This document shows, piece after piece, positions 53,282 through 61,642 of a DNA stretch of 64,000 bases. The DNA is from an uncultured Acetatifactor sp. (GTDB lineage: Bacteria > Bacillota > Clostridia > Lachnospirales > Lachnospiraceae). The stretch covers positions 62,001 through 126,000 of the forward strand of contig CAJUSI010000079.1 of assembly GCA_910589035.1 (NCBI GenBank). The letters run 5' to 3'. Under the pieces are notes generated by a model. It had not been told where the DNA came from and searched no databases. It saw only the letters and a program-made list of their open reading frames with translations. The translations under genes were made by a program, and so were the position numbers. Numbering within the stretch: the first letter of the stretch is position 1; each line of letters starts with the position of its first letter.

Positions 53282-54660
53282 ATGAAGATATTAGTGACAG
53301 GAAGCGAAGGATTTGTGGGCCGCAACCTCGTCTGGAACCTGAAAGAAATCCGGGACGGGAAAAACCGCACAAGGCCCAGCCTGAAAATAGAGGAAATATA
53401 TGGATACGATATGGAAAAAACGAAGGAAGATCTGGAGGAGGCCTGCGAAAACTGTGATTTTGTATTCCATCTTGCGGGAGTAAACCGTCCAAAGGAACAA
53501 TCCGAATACATGGAAGGAAACTTCGGCTTCTCTTCGGAACTGCTTGACATGCTGAAAAAACACCGTAACACCTGCCCGGTGATGCTGGCCAGCTCTATCC
53601 AGGCCTCCCTGGCAGGACGCTTCGCAGATTCGGAATACGGAAAAAGCAAGCTGGCCGGGGAAAACTCTTCTTCCGGTACGGGGCGGAGACAGGCGCCAGG
53701 GTGCTGGTTTACCGTTTCCCCAATCTGTTCGGGAAATGGTGCAGGCCGGGCTACAATTCCGCGGTGGCCACGTTCTGCCACGCGGTGGCAAACGATCTGG
53801 AATATACCGTAAATGACAGAAATACAAAGCTGGAGCTCCTGTACATCGACGACCTGATCTGCGAGATGCTGGACGCGCTGGAGGGAAAGGAGCACCGCTG
53901 CGAATATACTGAAGACGGAGCCCATGACGGGCTGGCGGCAGTGAACCGGCAGGACGGAACCCCAGAGCCGGCAGAGACCCGAAAGGACAGAGACCCGAAA
54001 ACGGTAAAATCCCGGCAGGACGAAGGCCCAGAGACGGAAAAAGCCCGGCAGGACGGAACCCCGGAAACAGTCAAAACTCAAAATGGACAGTATTGTTATG
54101 TACCGACCACCCATCAGGCATCACTGGGCGAAGTTGTGGACCTTCTGAATACCTTTAAGCAGATGCCCGCCACGCTCACCCTGCCGGAAATTCCGGAGGA
54201 CTCTTTCGCCAAAAAGCTCTACAGCACCTACCTGTCCTATCTGCCTCCTTCCCAGATAGCTTACGGCTTCCGCTCCAATGTGGACAGCCGCGGCAATTTC
54301 ACGGAGCTGCTCCGGACCCGGGCCTGCGGCCAGGTCTCCATCAATGTGGCCGGTCCCGGCGTCACCCGTGGGGAGCACTGGCATAACAGCAAATGGGAGA
54401 TCTTCATCGTGGTCTCGGGCCACGGCCTGATACGCCAGCGCCGGATCGGCACCGACCCGGAAACCCGGCGGGAATATCCCGTAATCGAATTTGAAGTGAC
54501 GGGCAGACAGATGCGGGCCGTGCAGATTCTGCCGGGATACACCCTCGGCATTACAAACCTGAGCGACATTCAGGATCTGGTCACCGTGATGTGGGCGAAC
54601 GAGGCCTTTGACGAAAATCATCCCGACACCTTCCGGGAACCTGTAAGTCCGGAGGAATGA
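53282..54660 (+). pseudogene. capF: CapF-type UDP-sugar reductase (epimerase-cupin), frameshifted
   Basis: NAD(P)-binding N-terminus KILVTGSEGFVGRNLVWNL; Tyr-x-x-x-Lys in YGKSKLAGE; then a shift at the A run 53661-53664, where a fifth A would restore GEKLFFRYGAETGARVLVYR. The second frame runs from 53701 with RFPNLFGKWCRPGYNSAVATFC and a C-terminal cupin (GQVSINVAGPGVTRGEHWHN). The whole is the bifunctional CapF fold that reduces the 4-keto sugar to UDP-L-FucNAc-related product. A four-unit 11-residue repeat (53947-54078) sits between the two domains. Confidence 0.88.
53947..54078. repeat. In-frame 33-bp minisatellite inside capF
   Basis: Four exact-length 33-base units encode RQDGTPEPAET, RKDRDPKTVKS, RQDEGPETEKA and RQDGTPETVKT. 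They extend the linker ahead of the segment YVPTTHQASLGEVVDLL. CapF proteins normally have no such segment. Confidence 0.93.
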
Positions 54661-54992
54661 GTTACCAAATCCGTCTGCAAATTCGCCTCCCACATTCAAT
54701 CATTTTATAATTGCCAAACAACATATTTTATGATAGACTATTTTCAAAAGCATACATTCCATTGAATTTTCTGCGGTTGTCCGTATTCTGAGGGAGAATT
54801 CCTGTCTTATTTCAATAGAAATCTGTGCTTTTTAATTTCAGAATAATTTGAATTGCATGGGATTTCAGGAGATGGGTAGATTGCCTTCATGAATGGAGTG
54901 GCAAATGTGGTGGTGGCATGGCATTTTTGTGCATTGACGCGGTTTGGCATAAGGCAGATGTTCCTTTTTTCGGAGATCCCGGAAGGAGGAAC
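54661..54992. other. AT-rich gap upstream of the Rpn-like gene
   Basis: 332 bases, AT-rich, no recognised gene. It probably holds the promoter of the nuclease gene at 54993, which differs in composition from capF and capG on either side. Confidence 0.5.
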
Positions 54993-56225
54993 ATGGAAAA
55001 AGAAACAAAAAAGGATATCAGCAAAGAGACAATGGACCGGATGCCTCTTCTGTACCGGGACAGCCTGCCGGAAGAGATTTTAAAGGAGCTGACACCGGAG
55101 GTAAGAAAACAGTACTTCCTGTGGGATGAAATCATGAAGCGGGAGATTGAACTATACCCGCGGCTGGTTCTGCCAATAGTGAAGGAGCTGTTTCAGAGGG
55201 AATATCCGGGAGACGGGAATATCGTACTGTTATCCACGGAGTATACCGTAAGCCGGATCCATGAAAAAGGGGAGAAGCTGCTCCATGCCATCCGCTCCGA
55301 CCTGCTGCTGCGGATCCAGAGTGATTTGTATCATTTTGAGTGCCAGATAGAGAAGGATGGAAGGATGATATTCCGGATGCTGGAGTACGATATCCATATC
55401 GCCCTGACGCATGGGAAAGAGACCGACAAAGGCGAAAACATGCCACAGGAATTTGCGGTTATGTTTCCAAAGTCGGCGGTACTGTATCTGGGGGATGAAG
55501 GAAATGTGCCTGCTTATGAGACCTGCACTCTGTATTTTCAGGACGGGACGGAGCATGTCTACTGCATACCGGTGATGAAGGTGCAGGAATACAGCCCGGA
55601 GGAGATAGAGGAGAAGCATCTGGATATCCTGGTTCCTTTTCTGCCGGTGCGCTTCCGGAAGCAGATAGGAAAGCTTACGGGGAAGGACGGAAAGACGGAT
55701 GAGGCGGCCAGGGAAAGGGTAAAGCAGGAACTGACGGAGTTCCTGCTGGAATGTAAGGCGGCACTGATCCATGAGGGAGAAAAGGGGATCTTATCGGAAA
55801 GTGCCTGGAAGGATATATGGGAGTATCTATGGAAGGTATGCGGCTATCTGTTGGGAGAAGATACGGCACTGTATGGGGAGGTGAGTGCAGAAGTGGAACC
55901 GGCAATCAAGCTGTCGCGGGAGATTATAGCGGAACTTCGGGAGGATATACAAGGTTTCCAGGAAAGTAACCAGGAACTTCAGGAAAGCAACCAAGAGCTT
56001 CAGAAGAGCAACAAGGAACTCCAGGAGAGTAACAAAGAACTCCGGGAAAGTAAAAATGTACTCCATCAGGAACTGGAAAACGCCTGCCGGAGGATGATCG
56101 ACGAAGCAATAAGAGACGGAAAGAGTACAGAAGAAACAGAAAATATGCTGATAAGGGTATTCTCGCTGACAAAGAAGGAAGCGGAGGAAAAAGTAAAGGA
56201 ATACCGGAAAAACAGCAAAACATAA
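54993..56225 (+). CDS. Rpn-like PD-(D/E)XK family protein with heptad-repeat tail
   Basis: 410 residues, a group common in Lachnospiraceae and related to Rpn/transposase-associated nucleases. Residues about 60-290 contain LHAIRSDLLLRIQSDLYHFECQ (helical lead into the nuclease-like core, E-C-Q at the E-x-Q position) and MLEYDIHIALTHG. Residues 323-357 are five heptads of the type QESNQEL, a coiled coil. The C-terminal SLTKKEAEEKVKEYRKNSK matches the tail of Rpn-type proteins. AAGGAGG lies just before the ATG. It interrupts capF and capG. Confidence 0.7.
   Translation: MEKETKKDISKETMDRMPLLYRDSLPEEILKELTPEVRKQYFLWDEIMKREIELYPRLVLPIVKELFQREYPGDGNIVLLSTEYTVSRIHEKGEKLLHAIRSDLLLRIQSDLYHFECQIEKDGRMIFRMLEYDIHIALTHGKETDKGENMPQEFAVMFPKSAVLYLGDEGNVPAYETCTLYFQDGTEHVYCIPVMKVQEYSPEEIEEKHLDILVPFLPVRFRKQIGKLTGKDGKTDEAARERVKQELTEFLLECKAALIHEGEKGILSESAWKDIWEYLWKVCGYLLGEDTALYGEVSAEVEPAIKLSREIIAELREDIQGFQESNQELQESNQELQKSNKELQESNKELRESKNVLHQELENACRRMIDEAIRDGKSTEETENMLIRVFSLTKKEAEEKVKEYRKNSKT
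55959..56063. repeat. In-frame 21-bp tandem repeat encoding coiled-coil heptads
   Basis: Five 21-base units encode QESNQEL, QESNQEL, QKSNKEL, QESNKEL and RESKNVL. The heptad period suits a coiled coil that would let the protein dimerise. Copies vary mainly at third positions, so the protein repeat is under some constraint. Confidence 0.9.
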
Positions 56226-56523
56226 TCAAGCAGAAAGCATTCGGGTGTCGGGGCCTGGATGCTTTTTCATACGCCCGCTATTCTATGGGAGCAAACCTTG
56301 TTATACTCACAAACGTAATTAATTGCCGTCTGCATAGTATAACGAGTGAACGCATCGGCAATCCAGAGCTGAAAGCGGCAACAAAATGCGTTCACGAGTA
56401 AACATCGGCGAAATCGGCAGCTTCGGACACATAGTCCTCTGAAGCATGCCGGAAGACATACATAATAGGAAGGCAGTAAAAACTCAAAACTACATCCACG
56501 TACTGAAAGAAAGGAAATCTTAA
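56226..56523. other. Gap with inverted repeat upstream of capG
   Basis: 298 bases without a gene. GTGAACGCAT (56346-56355) and ATGCGTTCAC (56386-56395) form a perfect 10-base inverted repeat with a 30-base loop. Bases 56508-56519 (GAAAGAAAGGAA) are the ribosome site of capG. Confidence 0.5.
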
Positions 56524-57738
56524 ATGGCAGACACAAAATATCCCCAGTGGAAAAACAACGGCAAAATAAAGCTCCTGATCATCGTCGGTACTAGACCGGA
56601 AATCATCCGCCTGTCCGCGGTGATCCACAAATGCCGCATCTATTTTGACACCATCCTTGCCCACACGGGCCAGAACTACGATTACAGTCTGAACGGCGTG
56701 TTTTTCAGGGATCTTGGAATAAAGGACCCGGAGGTATACCTGGACGCCGTGGGAGACGACCTGGGCGCTACCATGGGAAATATAATCGATAAATCTTATA
56801 AGCTGATGGTAAAGCTGAAGCCGGAAGCGGTGCTTGTCCTCGGGGACACTAACTCCTGCCTGTCGGTCATCGGAGCAAAGCGGCTCCACATCCCCATTTT
56901 CCACATGGAAGCCGGGAACCGCTGCAAGGATGAGTGCCTGCCGGAGGAGACCAACCGGCGTATCGTGGACATCATCTCGGACGTCAACCTTACCTACTCG
57001 GAGCATGCCAGAAGGTACCTGATCGAGTGTGGGATGCCGAAGGAAAGAACCTATGTGATCGGTTCCCCCATGGCGGAAGTCCTGAACAACAACCTGGAAT
57101 CCATCCTGCATTCCGATATCCATCAGCGCCTGTCCGCAGAGACGGGACTGCAGGTCGAAAAAGGGAAATACATTCTCCTGTCCGCCCACCGGGAAGAAAA
57201 TATTGATACGGAGAAGAACTTTGTCAGCCTGTTCACCGCCGTCAATGCCATGGCCGAGAAATACGGCCTTCCCGTGCTCTATTCCTGCCATCCCAGGAGC
57301 CGGAAACGTCTGGAAGAGAGCGGATTCCGGCTGGCCCCGGGGATTATCGCCCATGAACCCATGGGATTCCATGACTATAACTGCCTGCAGGCCCACGCCT
57401 ACGCCGTAGTGTCCGACAGCGGCACGCTGCCCGAGGAGAGCAGCTACTTCACCTCCATCGGAAAGTCCTTCCCCGCGATCTGTATCCGGACCAGCACGGA
57501 AAGGCCGGAAGCGTTGGACAAGGGATGCTTTGTCCTGTCCGGAATCAGCACGGAAGGCCTGCTGCAGTCCGTGGAGCTGGCAGTGGCAATGAACGCCAGC
57601 GGGGACCATGGCATTCCCGTCCCGGATTATACGGATCTGAATGTGAGCGCCAAGGTGGTGAAGATTATTCAGTCCTATAAGGATACTGTAAATCGGTTTG
57701 TGTGGAGGAAGTTTCCTTCCGATAGCTTCCCGGGCTGA
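56524..57738 (+). CDS. capG: Non-hydrolysing UDP-HexNAc 2-epimerase (CapG/WecB type)
   Basis: 404 residues. Motifs IIVGTRPEIIRLSAV, LVLGDTNSCLSVIGAKRL, FHMEAGNRCKDECLPEETNR, LLSAHREENIDT and VVSDSGTLPEESSYF give the GT-B type active site (Asp, Glu, His residues). With capE and capF this makes UDP-L-FucNAc for capsule or exopolysaccharide. It is the only intact gene of the three here. Its 3' end overlaps the opposing yesN gene by 74 bases. Confidence 0.93.
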   Translation: MADTKYPQWKNNGKIKLLIIVGTRPEIIRLSAVIHKCRIYFDTILAHTGQNYDYSLNGVFFRDLGIKDPEVYLDAVGDDLGATMGNIIDKSYKLMVKLKPEAVLVLGDTNSCLSVIGAKRLHIPIFHMEAGNRCKDECLPEETNRRIVDIISDVNLTYSEHARRYLIECGMPKERTYVIGSPMAEVLNNNLESILHSDIHQRLSAETGLQVEKGKYILLSAHREENIDTEKNFVSLFTAVNAMAEKYGLPVLYSCHPRSRKRLEESGFRLAPGIIAHEPMGFHDYNCLQAHAYAVVSDSGTLPEESSYFTSIGKSFPAICIRTSTERPEALDKGCFVLSGISTEGLLQSVELAVAMNASGDHGIPVPDYTDLNVSAKVVKIIQSYKDTVNRFVWRKFPSDSFPG

Positions 57739-59287
57739 CCCCCTCCCGTTCTTTGAATACACGGCTGAAATAGGAGACATCGTAATATCCCACAGCGTCG
57801 GCGATATCCTTGAGACGCATATCCGTATGGGCCAGCATTTCCTTTGCCTGGTTGAGCCGCAGCTGGATGATGAGCTTCGTGGGGGAGATGGCTTTGAGCC
57901 TGGTAAAACGGGTGATGAGATAGATCGGGTGGTAGCCATGCTCCCGGGCAAACCCGTTGATATCTATTTTGCTGCCATAGTCGGTAAGAATATGCCGGTA
58001 AAGAAGCTCAACCACATCGTCCACCTGGCTGTCCTCCGGGAAATGGCCGGAGCTGTTCAGAATATTTTCCATTAACTTCGAGCATTTGTCAAAGAAATTC
58101 TCAAAGGTCCGGGCGGAGGCCGTAATCCGAAACAGTTCGCTCAGCGCCGTTTCCTCTAACCCCACAGCTTCCTCTGCTGGGAGAGAACGGCATATTTCGC
58201 TGAGGCACTGTCTCGTCAGTGCGGTGCATTCGGCCTGACTGTAGCCGCGCTTTCTCCAGTCTCTGGCGAAATACAGATAATGCTTTACGAAAAGGTCCGT
58301 CCGATGTGAGTTTAATGCCTCGCAAAGCATGTCACGCTCCGTCTTTGATAAAGTCTCGGTGACGGAAAAAGACTGTCCGGACGGAACCGTATAGAGCCGG
58401 CTCTCACCAAACCGGATCTTTCGCTGCAGGTATTTCATGGCATACAGCAGTGCATCGTGGAGATGCGGGAAAGTCTCGGTGCCGGGAAGGCAGATCAGCG
58501 TGACAGGAAGCTGCTCCCGTACAGCCTGCTCTTTCACAGCCTGCTCCAGGGCCGCCAGTTCTTTGGCCGCCTGTTCTTTCAGAAGCTCATAGAGACAGCC
58601 GGGAGACAGGAACTGACCGGCGGAATCGCTCTCCAGAATGATCTTTGTGCCGGGAGTATAACCGTTCAATATCCAGATATATCCCCTGCTTTGGGGAAAA
58701 CGTTTCGTGATCAGCGCCAGGGTTTCGTCAGCATCGATATAGTTGTTACAGGAATCTACATCCTCCGGCAGATGCTCCAGCAGGGGACCGAATGCATACA
58801 GATAGAAGCGGAGGCGCAGCTCCGGAAATTGCGAAGAATCGGCGGAAGGCCGGGACTGCCGCAGCAGCAGCTTCTGAAGATACCGGCGGTACTCGCTGTA
58901 GCGGGTCTCATAGATTTCGTCACACAGGGAAGACAGCGCTTCCTTAAGCTCACTGATGCGCGGTGATTTCAGCAGATAGTGATTTACGCCCAGCCGTATC
59001 GCTGTCCGTGCATATTCAAATTCTGCATATCCGCTTAGAATAATATATTTTGAGGCATATCCCAGTTCTTTCATTTTCTCCACAAGCTGAAGCCCGGACA
59101 TAACCGGCATCTGCACATCCGTCATGACAATATCCGGGCAGGACTGCTCCAGGTCCTCCAGTGCCTCGCGGCCGTTGGAATAGGCTCCTGTTATCACAAG
59201 GGGCAGATCGATACGCCGGATGAGCATGACGATTCCTTTCAAAATGGCCGGTTCATCCTCTACAATGATCAGATTTAAAGGGTTCAT
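57665..59287 (-). CDS. YesN-type response regulator, AraC family
   Basis: 540 residues. The receiver domain (1-120) has acidic Glu10/Asp11, phosphorylation site Asp57 in DIVMTDVQMPVMSG and Lys107 in YLLKS. A middle domain of about 300 residues follows, with a Gln/Glu/Ala repeat-like stretch (LAALEQAVKEQAVREQ). The C-terminal AraC helix-turn-helix pair ends LKDIADAVGYYDVSYFSRVF. It is encoded 44 bases after yesM in the same operon and probably activates the sugar ABC operon starting at 61643. Confidence 0.93.
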   Translation of the reverse strand: MNPLNLIIVEDEPAILKGIVMLIRRIDLPLVITGAYSNGREALEDLEQSCPDIVMTDVQMPVMSGLQLVEKMKELGYASKYIILSGYAEFEYARTAIRLGVNHYLLKSPRISELKEALSSLCDEIYETRYSEYRRYLQKLLLRQSRPSADSSQFPELRLRFYLYAFGPLLEHLPEDVDSCNNYIDADETLALITKRFPQSRGYIWILNGYTPGTKIILESDSAGQFLSPGCLYELLKEQAAKELAALEQAVKEQAVREQLPVTLICLPGTETFPHLHDALLYAMKYLQRKIRFGESRLYTVPSGQSFSVTETLSKTERDMLCEALNSHRTDLFVKHYLYFARDWRKRGYSQAECTALTRQCLSEICRSLPAEEAVGLEETALSELFRITASARTFENFFDKCSKLMENILNSSGHFPEDSQVDDVVELLYRHILTDYGSKIDINGFAREHGYHPIYLITRFTRLKAISPTKLIIQLRLNQAKEMLAHTDMRLKDIADAVGYYDVSYFSRVFKEREGVSPGSYRKETSSTQTDLQYPYRTE

Positions 59288-59331
59288 GAATCATTCCTCC
59301 TGTGTTAAAAGCCTCAAACGGCACAAATATA

Positions 59332-61173
59332 TCAGGTCATCTCGCCGGAAAGTGCTTCGACTTTATGGCAGGATATGGGGCAGGTGATTTCCACAAGGCT
59401 CCCCTGGAGATCGCCGGCGCCGATGTGCAGAGCCACATCGCCTGAACAGCTGATCAGCAGCCGCGCAAAGGTATTGACCAGTCCGATGCCTGTAATTCCG
59501 TTGACAAATTTTGCATTGGGTGTTTCGACGGACTGACGCACAAACTCGATATCCTTCCTGACACGCGCCTGATCCTGCGGCGAAAATCCGTTTCCGTTGT
59601 CTTCAATGGCCAGATGCCAGGCATCCCCTGCGGTTTTCAGCGAGATATGGATCAGAAAGCTTTCCGCATCACAGTTTTTAAATCCATGGGTGAAGCAGTT
59701 TTCGACCAAAGGCTGCAGAATAAATCTTGGGACGAGAATCTTCGTCACATCCTCCGCCACATCAATTTCATATCGAAGCTTATCGAGATAGCGATATTTC
59801 ATAAGCTGTAAATAGTTATTCATATACTCCAGCTCCCTGGAAAAGGGGACGAAATCGTTCTTCATATCCACACAGTATCCCAGCATATGCGTGAGGCAAT
59901 AACACATATCCAGAATCTCCGGTGCATCGTGCTCCTCCCCCTTGAGCCCGATGAGATACAGGGTATTGTAGAGAAAATGGGGACTGACCTGGGCCTGCAA
60001 TGCCCGGTAGGATACCTGCAGTTCCCGTATTTTCTGCATGAGCAGCTCATCCTTCTGGCGCTGAATGCGCTCTACCATCTCTGCAAATACATGATTAAAC
60101 AGCTGGAGCTCGTCCGCATTGCGCGGAAGATCCGGCTCCGGCTTGATATGCTCCGGATCCAGATTTTCTATTTTGTGGCGCAGCTCCAGAACCGGCCGAT
60201 AAATCTGCTTTGTTATCAGCAGGATCAGAAGCATCAGGGAGAGCAGGAGAAGGATGCTCTGGGCGATGAGAAGCCCGGCCTCCCCCCAGACCTGCCGGGT
60301 ATAGTAGCTCCTGGGAAACAGGGTATAAATGTCGAAGCCGTAATCGGGAACGGAGGTATGGTATGCCAGGTAGGAATTCTGTCCCAACTGCACCGTGGAG
60401 ACCGCCCCCTTCTTCCACGTCCGGTTCCATTCCTCCGGACGGATCTCCTGCAGGGACAGATCCGGGTCGGATAAGTAGAAGACCTGATCCTCATGAAGGA
60501 TAAAGGATATCAGGTGGAAGTTTTCCGAGGCACGGCTGAAGATAGTTTCCAGGTCGGAGACCGGCTTCTGAAATTCCACATATCCCAGGGTATGGTACCC
60601 GTCGGAGATCTTCCGGGCATAGGAAAAAAGAGACAGATCCGTCCTGCCGTAGGAATCCGTCTGGGCCGGGGAAATCACTTTATAGGATTCGGTATTCCCC
60701 CAGAATTCAAGCATGGAGAGGGAACGCATCTTACTCCGGTCAAAAAAGGGAAATGGGTAGATATCAAGCAGGACATAATCGCCCATATTCGAGACAATCC
60801 CGATACTGCTGCCTGCAATACGGATGCCCACCGTCTGCTGCATCATATTCATCAGCTGCCGCCGCTCGGCCTGGGATACTTCAAAATAATTATTGGATCC
60901 GCCATAGTTGTTGGCTTTCTTTAAGATATTTATGGTCAAGTCGGAGATGGCGATATTCAGCGTCACTTCCGCCATATCGTCAAACATCAGCTGCAGCTGA
61001 CTGGTATTGGTATCGGCATACTGTATCAGTACATCCTCCACGGCATTCCTGGTGGCGGCCACGCTTGTCCGATAACGGATGACAGTAAAGACAGCCACTA
61101 CGAAGACAAGGAACACACAGTTGGTGAGAACCATTTTCCACCAGAAGTGCCTTTTCAGTTTGGGTTTCGTCAT
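59332..61173 (-). CDS. YesM-type sensor histidine kinase
   Basis: 613 residues. N-terminal membrane span WKMVLTNCVFLVFVVAVFTV, an extracytoplasmic sensor domain of about 270 residues, a second span near 310-330 (LLIAQSILLLLSLMLLILLI), HAMP-like linker, then the His_kinase domain LQAQVSPHFLYNTLYLIG with His399 and an HATPase_c domain (LVENCFTHGF, IEDNGNGFSPQDQARV). Senses an extracellular carbohydrate or its binding protein and phosphorylates the YesN partner. Confidence 0.95.
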   Translation of the reverse strand: MTKPKLKRHFWWKMVLTNCVFLVFVVAVFTVIRYRTSVAATRNAVEDVLIQYADTNTSQLQLMFDDMAEVTLNIAISDLTINILKKANNYGGSNNYFEVSQAERRQLMNMMQQTVGIRIAGSSIGIVSNMGDYVLLDIYPFPFFDRSKMRSLSMLEFWGNTESYKVISPAQTDSYGRTDLSLFSYARKISDGYHTLGYVEFQKPVSDLETIFSRASENFHLISFILHEDQVFYLSDPDLSLQEIRPEEWNRTWKKGAVSTVQLGQNSYLAYHTSVPDYGFDIYTLFPRSYYTRQVWGEAGLLIAQSILLLLSLMLLILLITKQIYRPVLELRHKIENLDPEHIKPEPDLPRNADELQLFNHVFAEMVERIQRQKDELLMQKIRELQVSYRALQAQVSPHFLYNTLYLIGLKGEEHDAPEILDMCYCLTHMLGYCVDMKNDFVPFSRELEYMNNYLQLMKYRYLDKLRYEIDVAEDVTKILVPRFILQPLVENCFTHGFKNCDAESFLIHISLKTAGDAWHLAIEDNGNGFSPQDQARVRKDIEFVRQSVETPNAKFVNGITGIGLVNTFARLLISCSGDVALHIGAGDLQGSLVEITCPISCHKVEALSGEMT

Positions 61174-61370
61174 AAACGGTCCCTCCGGAAACCTGTCAGA
61201 AGTATAGCACAGTCCCTGAAAAAAAGCTATGCGAATCTTTTGGAAAAATGTGCAAAATGCATAAAAACAGGCAAGATGTTAAGAATCTGCATATGTAGAA
61301 TTAAGAAAATACATTTCATATTCATAGGAGATATGTATAATATAACCATGCTTACATGTTCCCGGAGGAG
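61174..61370. promoter_or_regulatory. Divergent promoter region between yesM and the sugar ABC operon
   Basis: AT-rich. TATAAT at 61336-61341 is a candidate -10 for the plus-strand ABC operon, with no good -35, as expected for an activated promoter. The sequence ATGTGCAAAATGCATAAA (about 61248-61265) resembles AraC-type half-sites. The leader to the lipoprotein start is about 300 bases and includes the 40-bp repeat. Confidence 0.45.
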
Positions 61371-61457
61371 TTCCTGGAATAGAACTACGATGACAGGGTT
61401 CGCGAAGCGGTTCCTGGAATAGAACTACGATGACAGGGTTCGCGAAGCGGTTCCTGG
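61371..61457. repeat. Exact 40-bp tandem duplication with TTCGCGAAGC core
   Basis: Bases 61371-61410 are repeated exactly at 61411-61450, followed by a partial third copy (TTCCTGG). Each copy holds GACAGGGTTCGCGAAGCGG, nearly the same as the hairpin element at 5934-5958. The perfect identity indicates a recent duplication. It lies in the leader of the sugar ABC operon. Confidence 0.95.
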
Positions 61458-61642
61458 CTTAGACGGTAAATGGCAGCTTTTTGTACCAAAATATTTTGCT
61501 GAATCCAGGAAAGAAACCATTTCATAAGCGCTTCCCGGATTCAGGTACAGGGGAAATGTCATTTACTGCAACCATGATGACACAGACAGAAGATTCCGCC
61601 GTTTGGGCGGGAAATGTCACGGACAGACGAAAGGAGAAAGGC

